From NCBI RefSeq assembly GCF_001424945.1, contig NZ_LMCW01000010.1, forward strand, positions 50,778-114,096: a stretch of 63,319 bases of DNA, read 5' to 3'. Positions 57,492 through 63,319 of this stretch are shown here, one piece after another (positions within the stretch are counted from its first letter, which is position 1; each line of letters begins with the position of its first letter). Made by a program: the position numbers and the translations under genes. Source of the DNA: Rhizobium sp. Root1203. Its GTDB lineage: Bacteria; Pseudomonadota; Alphaproteobacteria; Rhizobiales; Rhizobiaceae. Under the pieces are notes generated by a model that did no database searches, was not told where the DNA came from, and saw nothing but the letters and a program-made list of their open reading frames with translations.

Positions 57492-57524
57492 GCAATTAAA
57501 TCGAAACTATTGCTGCAATTGTTG
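57492..57524. promoter_or_regulatory. Shared 33-bp element, site D
   Basis: GCAATTAAATCGAAA from 57492 and GCAATTGTTG from 57515, spaced 23 bp. It matches site E in 28 of 33 positions by my count. It lies 70 bp upstream of the DoxX gene. Confidence 0.78.
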
Positions 57525-57594
57525 GCGCCGCTGCAACCAGTCAATATCGCTCCATCAAAAGCAGCCGCTCGCGGCGTACATGCAGGAGCAGATT

Positions 57595-58038
57595 ATGACC
57601 CACCTATCCCCCACGTCGAACCCGATCCTAAGCGGCCTGACGCGCATGTTGGCCTCTCCGATCACGCGAACCGTTTCGCTGCTCGCACTCTGCGCTGCCT
57701 ACATACAGGGTCCGCTTACCAAGATCTTCGACTTCAACGGCGCACTGACTGAGATGGATCATTTCGGTCTTCATCCTGCCGCATTCTTCGCAGTCGCCGT
57801 CATCGTGTTCGAGCTGACGGCTTCAGCCATGGTGGTATCGGGCTTGTTTCGCTGGCTCGGAGCGCTGGCGCTCGCTGGCTTCACGCTCATGGCAACGTTC
57901 ATCGCCCTCCGTTTCTGGGAGATGGCTCCCGGCATGGACCGCATGATGGCGACCAACGCCTTCTTTGAACATGTTGGCCTCGCTGGCGCATTCCTCTTCG
58001 TCGCCGCATTCGACCTCACCAAGGGAGCAGGCAAATGA
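57595..58038 (+). CDS. DoxX family membrane protein
   Basis: A 147-residue protein with four predicted helices (VSLLALCAAYIQGPLTKIFD; FAVAVIVFELTASAMVVSGL; ALALAGFTLMATFIALRFW; VGLAGAFLFVAAFDL), the DoxX pattern. DoxX proteins are linked to thiol/quinone stress in several bacteria (for example MhqP in the Bacillus quinone regulon). ATG 57595 has AGGAG seven bases upstream. Overlaps the MFS gene by four bases. Confidence 0.88.
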   Translation: MTHLSPTSNPILSGLTRMLASPITRTVSLLALCAAYIQGPLTKIFDFNGALTEMDHFGLHPAAFFAVAVIVFELTASAMVVSGLFRWLGALALAGFTLMATFIALRFWEMAPGMDRMMATNAFFEHVGLAGAFLFVAAFDLTKGAGK

Positions 58039-59633
58039 GCGCTGCAAAAGCATCCGGCGGAACCTTCGCGCCACTCGCACAGCCTGTGTTCGCGGTTCTC
58101 TGGATCGCCACCGTCCTTGGCAATACCGGAAGCTTCATGCGCGACGTCGCAAGCTCCTGGCTGATGACGGATCTTTCGGCATCGCCGGCCGCAGTCGCCA
58201 TGGTCCAGGCGGCCGGAACCCTGCCGATCTTCCTGCTTGCCATTCCTGCGGGCGTTCTCACCGACATCCTTGATCGCCGCAGGTTCCTGATGGCCGTCCA
58301 GTTCCTGCTGGCATCCGTCAGCATCTCGCTTATGGTCCTGTCCCAGACGGGCATGCTGTCGGTCAGCGCGCTGATCGGTCTGACCTTCCTCGGCGGCATT
58401 GGCGCTGCTCTGATGGGACCGACATGGCAGGCCATTGTTCCCGAACTGGTCAAACGCGAGGATGTCAAGAGCGCCGTGGCGCTGAACTCGCTCGGCATCA
58501 ACATTGCCCGCTCCATCGGGCCTGCCGCGGGCGGCCTGCTTCTTGCAGCCTTTGGAGCCGGGATTACCTACGGCGCGGATGTCGCAAGCTACGCCGTGGT
58601 CATCGCAGCTCTGGTCTGGTGGCCACGGGCGAAGAATGCAAACGACGCGCTTCAGGAGAACTTCTTCGGTGCCTTCCGTGCCGGACTTCGCTACACCCGC
58701 TCCAGCAGGCCGCTGCATGTCGTCCTCCTACGGGCTGCCATCTTCTTCGCCTTCGCCAGTGCCGTCTGGGCGCTCCTCCCGCTCGTCGCCCGGCAACTGC
58801 TCGGTGGGGATGCCAGCTTCTACGGCATCCTGCTTGGTGCGGTCGGAGCTGGTGCGATCGGTGGAGCCTTGGTCATGCCGTGGCTTCGCGAACGCCTGAG
58901 CTCGGACGGTCTGCTTCTTGGCGCAGCATTGATCACCGCAGTTGTCTTGGGTGTCCTGTCGCTTGCCCCGCCGAAGATCGTCGCCATCATCGTTCTTATG
59001 TTCCTCGGGGGCGCATGGATCACCGCCCTGACCACGCTCAACGGCGCAGCGCAGGCTGTTCTACCCAACTGGGTGCGCGGTCGTGGTCTTGCTGTCTACC
59101 TGACCGTCTTCAATGGTGCGATGACTGCCGGAAGCCTCGGATGGGGTGCTGTCGCCGAAGCTGTCGGGATCCAGTCCACCTTGCTCATCGGAGCCGCCGG
59201 ACTGCTTGTGGCCGGGTTCATCATGCACCGCGTAAAGCTTCCTGCAGGCGATGCCGACATGGTGCCGTCCAACCACTGGCCTGAGCCGCTTGTCGCGGAA
59301 CCCGTTGCCCATGACCGTGGTCCGGTTCTGATCCTGATCGAGTACAAGGTCGAGAAGCAGCACCGCAGCGCATTCCTGCACGCCATCGATCATCTTTCCA
59401 ACGAACGCCGCCGTGATGGTGCCTATGGCTGGGGTGTCACCGAGGACTCGGCTGACCCGGAGAAGATCGTCGAAGGGTTCATGGTGGAATCCTGGGCTGA
59501 ACACCTGCGCCAGCACAAGCGCGTCTCCAATGCCGACGCCGACCTCCAGGGCAAGGTGCTCGCCTATCATGTTGGTCCGGACAAACCCGTCGTACGCCAT
59601 TTCCTGACGATCAATCGACCCGGTGCAGCTTAA
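58035..59633 (+). CDS. MFS transporter (MFS_3/EntS type) with C-terminal soluble domain
   Basis: A 532-residue protein. Residues 1-410 form a 12-helix MFS_3 transporter (VLWIATVLGNTGSFMRDVAS; DILDRRRFLMAVQFLLASVS; LNSLGINIARSIGPAAGG). A soluble domain of about 110 residues follows (VLILIEYKVEKQHRSAFLHA, then YGWGVTEDSADPEKIVEGFM), resembling the dimeric antibiotic-biosynthesis monooxygenase-like domain common in this family. It probably exports an organic compound. Coupled to DoxX through ATGA (58035-58038). Confidence 0.88.
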   Translation: MSAAKASGGTFAPLAQPVFAVLWIATVLGNTGSFMRDVASSWLMTDLSASPAAVAMVQAAGTLPIFLLAIPAGVLTDILDRRRFLMAVQFLLASVSISLMVLSQTGMLSVSALIGLTFLGGIGAALMGPTWQAIVPELVKREDVKSAVALNSLGINIARSIGPAAGGLLLAAFGAGITYGADVASYAVVIAALVWWPRAKNANDALQENFFGAFRAGLRYTRSSRPLHVVLLRAAIFFAFASAVWALLPLVARQLLGGDASFYGILLGAVGAGAIGGALVMPWLRERLSSDGLLLGAALITAVVLGVLSLAPPKIVAIIVLMFLGGAWITALTTLNGAAQAVLPNWVRGRGLAVYLTVFNGAMTAGSLGWGAVAEAVGIQSTLLIGAAGLLVAGFIMHRVKLPAGDADMVPSNHWPEPLVAEPVAHDRGPVLILIEYKVEKQHRSAFLHAIDHLSNERRRDGAYGWGVTEDSADPEKIVEGFMVESWAEHLRQHKRVSNADADLQGKVLAYHVGPDKPVVRHFLTINRPGAA

Positions 59634-59689
59634 CGAAGACTTTGGGTGGGGCGGCGGCTTCGGCCGCCCTGCCCATTATGCCGCCACGC

Positions 59690-59722
59690 GCAATGAACTC
59701 GAAACAATTGATGCAATTGTTG
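59690..59722. promoter_or_regulatory. Shared 33-bp element, site E
   Basis: GCAATGAACTCGAAA from 59690 and GCAATTGTTG from 59713, spaced 23 bp. It lies 57 bp after the MFS stop and 77 bp before the DUF1275 start. This places a separate promoter between two genes on the same strand. Confidence 0.78.
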
Positions 59723-59799
59723 AAGCCGGCATCCGGCGTCAAAACTGGAGCCACGTCGCGAGCAACGTCGCGGCATCTAACAAAAATAGAGGTCATGAA

Positions 59800-60480
59800 A
59801 TGAAGCTTCCCTCCCTTCCTACCCTTCTGAGTTTCAATGGCGGCTACGTCGATACGCTCGGCTTCCTGGCTCTTTCAGGTCTTTTTACTGCGCATGTCAC
59901 AGGCAACTTCGTGACCTTGGGCGCAACGATGGCCCATGGCCTTGGCGGAGCATTGTCGAAGGTGCTGGTCCTGCCGATGTTCTGCCTTGTCGTCTTCGCG
60001 TCCCGGCTGGTTTGCCTGAAACTTCAAAACCGGAATCGCTCCCCCGTCCGGCCCATGCTGGTCGTAAAATTGATCCTGCTCGCCGCGGTAGCGGCCATTG
60101 CCATGGTTTATGGTCCATTCCACGGCGACGAGAATGGCGTTACGTTTGCAGTTGCGATGACACTGGTGTCGGCAATGGCCATACAGAACGGTCTTCACCG
60201 GTCCCATCTGTCGAAAGCGCCGCCGACCACCTTGATGACGGGTACGACGACACAGATCATGCTCGATCTTGCCGACATCCTTGCCAACTCGAAAGCCCAG
60301 GAAATCACCGTCGCAAAAGCACGGGTGAGAAAGATGGCCACCGCTGTCGTGACGTTTGCCATCGGATGCGGCGCCGGAGCGGCGGGCTACATGTTCAGCC
60401 CTGCGGCCGCCTTTAGCCTGCCAGCTATAATCGCCGCCGTTGCCCTCTTCGCCAGCACGTCAGGTGCCGAACCCAACTAA
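59800..60480 (+). CDS. DUF1275 (YoaK family) membrane protein
   Basis: A 226-residue membrane protein with about six helices and the family opening FNGGYVDTLGFLALSGLFTAHVTGNFVTLG; then MAIQNGLHRSHLSKAPPTTLMTGTTTQ. DUF1275 proteins are of unknown transport-like function. ATG 59800 has AGAGG upstream. Followed 49 bp later by the DUF1622 gene. Confidence 0.9.
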   Translation: MKLPSLPTLLSFNGGYVDTLGFLALSGLFTAHVTGNFVTLGATMAHGLGGALSKVLVLPMFCLVVFASRLVCLKLQNRNRSPVRPMLVVKLILLAAVAAIAMVYGPFHGDENGVTFAVAMTLVSAMAIQNGLHRSHLSKAPPTTLMTGTTTQIMLDLADILANSKAQEITVAKARVRKMATAVVTFAIGCGAGAAGYMFSPAAAFSLPAIIAAVALFASTSGAEPN

Positions 60481-60529
60481 CAGAAACCGCGCGTCGGGAC
60501 TTTTCAGATTTATTACAGAGGATACTGAG

Positions 60530-60925
60530 ATGGACATTGGTACTGAAGCGAGCGGTCTCGCCAACCTGATCGCTCCCGTGTTGAAGCCGCTTGCAACCGG
60601 GCTCGAATTTTTCGGGGTCGGGGTAATCCTGATCGGCGTGGCCCTGGCGACGGCCGGATACGTCCGGGATCTGCTCTCGTCCGGACAACGCAATGCCTAT
60701 GAGCGCTATCGCGCCAATCTCGGGCGGGGGATATTGCTTGGGCTCAAAATCCTGATAGGGGCCGATATCATCGCCACCATCATTGCTCCTCTGACGTGGG
60801 AAAGCGTCGGCCTTCTCGGGCTGATCGTCCTCATTCGAACTTTCCTGAGCTTTTCGCTCGAGGCCGAGATCGATGGTCAGTGGCCGTGGTCGAGGAATGC
60901 CCAGCGTGGCGCTAATACCCCTTGA
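60530..60925 (+). CDS. DUF1622 family membrane protein
   Basis: A 131-residue protein with three predicted helices (FFGVGVILIGVALATAGYV; LLGLKILIGADIIATIIAPL; VGLLGLIVLIRTFLSFSLEAEIDG), matching DUF1622. Function unknown. ATG 60530 has GAGG upstream. Last gene of the element E unit; its 3' end overlaps the SRAP relic region on the opposite strand by 14 bp, so the islet ends here. Confidence 0.88.
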   Translation: MDIGTEASGLANLIAPVLKPLATGLEFFGVGVILIGVALATAGYVRDLLSSGQRNAYERYRANLGRGILLGLKILIGADIIATIIAPLTWESVGLLGLIVLIRTFLSFSLEAEIDGQWPWSRNAQRGANTP

Positions 60926-61127
60926 ACGAAACAACCCTCAGCGATGGCAACCGATAGCGGATGCTGCAGCCGAAGACGGCCACTCCAGTTATCACCCTTG
61001 TCCACTGCGGAACGTGGATCCCGGCGAAGAACATAAGCTCTTTGCTTTCGTCGCGCCCGAACCAGGCATTCGGGACTTTCCCTCCCGGCGCCGACCGTAA
61101 AGTGTCGAGCTTTTTGTAGGGCAGGGA
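60912..61127 (-). pseudogene. Fragment of an SOS response-associated peptidase (SRAP/YedK-like)
   Basis: The frame contains VPNAWFGRDESKELMFFAGI followed by HVPQWTRV, which matches the WF-LDE-RPL-FFAGIW segment of SRAP proteins that cross-link to abasic sites. The N-terminal catalytic Cys region and the C-terminal domain are missing. It is fused to the broken end of the IS30 relic. Confidence 0.5.
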
Positions 61128-61568
61128 GGCTTGGACGACGTTTGCGGCGCGCTTCTGGCAGATACTGATAGAGACCAAGCCCATAATCTTCCTTGCTGTA
61201 GATGAAGCGATAGATTGTCTCCTTGCAAACGCGAACACGACTGACGCCGTCCGACAGCAGGCGTCCGGCAATCTGTTCGGGAGACCAGCGAGCCTCCAAC
61301 TGGTTGATGATCTCTGTTCGCAAATTCGGGTGACGCCGCAGCTTTTTCAGCCGGCGACGTCGGTCCTGCTCAATGTCGTTCGCAACCGTGCTGCAGTAGC
61401 CGTCGTAGTCCGGCAGTTCACGATCGCGAAACGTGTTGCGCTTGATCTCGCGGTAAATCGTCGAGCGATGACGGCCAAGCCGATCTCGCTTACCGGAACT
61501 TTTGCCGCCACCAGGTGATGCAGGCGTCGGCGATCGGCGAGGGTGATCTGCGTACAGCATCCAGACAT
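61128..61568 (-). mobile_element. 5' relic of an IS30-family transposase
   Basis: N-terminal part of an IS30 transposase: CTQITLADRRRLHHLVAAKV then PVSEIG, and, in another frame, RLGRHRSTIYREIKRNTFRD, RRHPNLRTEIINQLEARWSP, EQIAGRLLSDGVSRVRVCKE and YGLGLYQYLPEARRKRRP. There is a frameshift near 61480 and a sharp truncation near 61128. The catalytic core and C-terminus are absent here. Confidence 0.75.
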
Positions 61569-61669
61569 GCCAAAATCTCCATAGTGAAGCCATTGTAATC
61601 ATTGGCATGTCGCACTTGGAAATAGAATGTACCCGGCTACATCAATGTGGCGGCAGGGTTGGAATGTCC

Positions 61670-63230
61670 GTTTGTGTGCAATGTAGAAGTGTCACTTTGG
61701 GCGCGCCTTCAGCCATTTAGAAATGCGACACTCGGCATGTCCACTGCGCTGAGGCAAGCCCCCGACCGGACCGGCTGGGCCGGGTTGTAAGGGAAGGGCG
61801 GGGGCGGGTGAGATGCTCCCCTTCGGCTTTAGCTTGGACAGTCGGAGCAGCCAGTCATTCCGCCGCATCGAGGTCAGGGAGCGCCTGTCGCCGTCGGGCA
61901 ATCACGGCTGGATCCCTCCCGAAATCCGTCCGCTTGCCTGGCTTGCGGCCACGTTTGACGTAGCCAATCTTCTCGCTGTTGGTCTTCACCTTCGGCGGCA
62001 ATCGCTGATCCTGCTGGTCTTTGATATAGGCAAGAACGTCGCCGAGCCGCTTGTTCTCGGTGATCGCCGCATGTGTCACCCGCTGGTCCTTGTCGAACAC
62101 CCGATACGGCAGCGAATGCCCCTTCCAGCGCACCTCCAGCCGGCCATCAGCGAAGGCATAGGTCTCGACATAACGGCCAACCAGCCCACGCGTCACATCA
62201 CCTTGAGCCGGTCCAACGCGAGATTCACCGGCCGATGCAGATTGTCAGATCGGGCAGGGGCAACTGCAAACCGCGCGTTGTAGCCTTCCATGAAAGTGGG
62301 CATAGACGCATTGCCCGCCTGCATGTCGCTGATCCCGGCCAACCGCATATCCTTGATCAATCGGTCCTGCAATGTCCGGTTCATCCGCTCGACGCGGCCC
62401 TTGGCCTGCCTTGAATTTGCGCAAAGAATCTTGATGCTTAGCTCGCAAAGCACCCGGCCGAACTGGGTCATGCCCTGACCGCCCTTGGCATCCTTCTTGG
62501 CCACCCGGAACACCGAATGCTTGTCGGAATAAAAGGCAACGGGAGCACCGTGATCCCGCAAATAAAGCTCCAGCGCCTCGAAGTAGCTGAAGGCGCTTTC
62601 CGATCGCACGAACCGCAACTGCATCAATCTGCCGGTCGCATCGTCGATGAACACCAACAGCGTACACGGTGGCCCACGATCTTCGAACCAGCGATGCTTG
62701 GAGCCGTCGATCTGCACCAGCTCGCCATAGGCCTCGCGTCGCAATCGTGGCTGATGAAACGTCCGCCGCTACTTGCGCGACAGCCAGATGCCGGCCTCCG
62801 TCATCCATTGCCGCAACGTCTCACGCGACACCGTCAGCCCATCGCGCTCGGCAAGCTTCTCGGCTGCCAAGGTTGGACCGAAATCGGCATAGCGTTCTCG
62901 CACGATCGCCACAGCATAATCGCGAAGCCCATCGCCGATCCGGTTGTTCGACGGCCGGCCGATCGCCTTGTGCCGGATCGACGCCGCGCCACCCGTGCTG
63001 ATCCGCTCCAGCAACCGGCGAACCTGGCGCTCGCTCAAGCCCAGAACATGCGCCGCCGACACCAACGTCATCCGGCCGGCGATGACCTTCGACAAAACTT
63101 CGATCCGCTGCAGATCACGCTCGCTCATCGCAATCAGTCCCATCGGCAATCTCCCACGTCCTCAAAACGCGGGGAGAGTGACATTCTAACTTTGCAGAAT
63201 CAGGACACTTTAACTTTGCGGTGCTGGTTC
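61670..63230 (-). mobile_element. Degenerate ISNCY-type insertion sequence
   Basis: Encloses the broken transposase at 61855-63149. Repeats related to TTAGAAnTGnCACTC occur twice at each end: TGTAGAAGTGTCACTT near 61682 and TTTAGAAATGCGACACTC near 61717 on the left; CAAAGTTAAAGTGTC and CAAAGTTAGAATGTCACTC (reverse strand) near 63220 and 63195 on the right. These are probably the transposase-binding ends. Exact termini and target duplication are not determined. Confidence 0.65.
61855..63149 (-). pseudogene. ISNCY family transposase, broken into three frames
   Basis: In order on the minus strand: helix-turn-helix part (63149-62769; VLSKVIAGRMTLVSAAHVLG, LSERQVRRLLERIS); integrase core (62744-62193; YGELVQIDGSKHRWFEDRGP, VAFYSDKHSVFRV, SRQAKGRVERMNRTLQDRL); and C-terminal part (62196-61855; VETYAFADGRLEVRWKGHSL). 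The joins are frameshifted, and about 30-40 residues expected between NLALDRL and TRGLVG are missing, so the element cannot move by itself. Confidence 0.8.
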
Positions 63231-63258
63231 CAGATCGAATGCAACGCAGTTCAGCAGC

Positions 63259-63319
63259 CTACCTGAGGGTGCCCTCCAAAGCCAATAGATGCTGGCTGAA
63301 GATCTCGGTCGGCGTCTGA
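63259..63319 (-). CDS. C-terminus of a transposase, cut by the window edge
   Basis: The minus strand reads QTPTEIFSQHLLALEGTLR and then TAG at 63259-63261. The TPTEIF pattern resembles the end of IS30-type transposases. The rest lies beyond the window, so the assignment is weak. Confidence 0.35.
   Translation of the reverse strand, partial: QTPTEIFSQHLLALEGTLR

Noticed and set aside
58035..59633. MFS transporter with an extra soluble domain as a novel fusion
   Set aside because: A C-terminal monooxygenase-like domain is a recurrent feature of the MFS_3 family, so this is not new.
59648..59672. GC-rich hairpin (GGGCGGC...GCCGCCC) after the MFS gene as a terminator
   Set aside because: The symmetry is loose and there is no T-tract; such GC-rich symmetry is frequent by chance in this DNA.

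Overview
The window is accessory DNA from an alphaproteobacterium, most likely a member of the Rhizobiaceae (Rhizobium, Agrobacterium or Ensifer type) and probably part of a plasmid or chromid. The grounds are high GC, the DUF736 and WGR small proteins typical of rhizobial plasmids, a GAAC-N7-GAAC LexA box of the alphaproteobacterial type, a plasmid-style imuA-imuB-dnaE2 cassette, many LysR-regulated transport and catabolic islets, and several insertion sequences and gene relics. I saw no rRNA, tRNA, CRISPR array or replication origin.

Layout. 1-2.1 kb: an exact 100-bp tandem duplication, then small plasmid-type genes. 2.4-5.8 kb: a gammaproteobacterial-type Prc/Tsp protease and a Fic protein. 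6-9.7 kb: a DUF421 relic and a DHA2-type MFS gene cut by a 1,893-bp insertion sequence with a 6-bp target duplication. 9.9-13.2 kb: an aldo/keto reductase - ApbE flavin transferase - FMN-binding protein operon, divergent from a LysR gene. 13.4-17.7 kb: a hydrolase relic, a class III cyclase, a metallophosphoesterase, an orphan BrnA antitoxin and an LssY_C protein. 17.9-27.9 kb: an arginine/agmatine/polyamine islet (arginase family, ornithine cyclodeaminase, a polar amino acid ABC transporter with no ATPase, a complete polyamine-type ABC transporter, LysR, RidA). 28-30.6 kb: MFS and LysR. 31-36.3 kb: GntR, kduI, kduD and a complete polar amino acid type ABC transporter. 36.3-37.8 kb: decayed plasmid genes. 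37.9-39.5 kb: a CPA1 antiporter. 39.9-45.4 kb: the LexA-controlled mutagenesis cassette. 45.5-47.5 kb: a RidA relic and a family 3 glycoside hydrolase. 47.6-48.4 kb: relics. 48.9-60.9 kb: the stress-type islet described next. 60.9-63.3 kb: relics of IS30, an SRAP protein and an ISNCY-like element.

The most striking signal is between 48.9 and 59.8 kb. Five intergenic sites share a 33-bp element built on GCAAT-N18-GCAATT with an invariant 23-bp half-site period. They lie upstream of a chloroperoxidase-like hydrolase with a ChaC gene, a LysR gene and divergent VOC dioxygenase, an isochorismatase-fold hydrolase with XapX and amidohydrolase, a DoxX-MFS pair, and a DUF1275-DUF1622 pair. This looks like a self-contained regulon controlled by one of the two local LysR proteins. 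Its VOC dioxygenase + DoxX + alpha/beta hydrolase content recalls quinone/electrophile-resistance regulons such as MhqR of Bacillus; that functional reading is inference. The islet is bracketed by an N-terminal and a C-terminal piece of IS30-type transposases in the same orientation.
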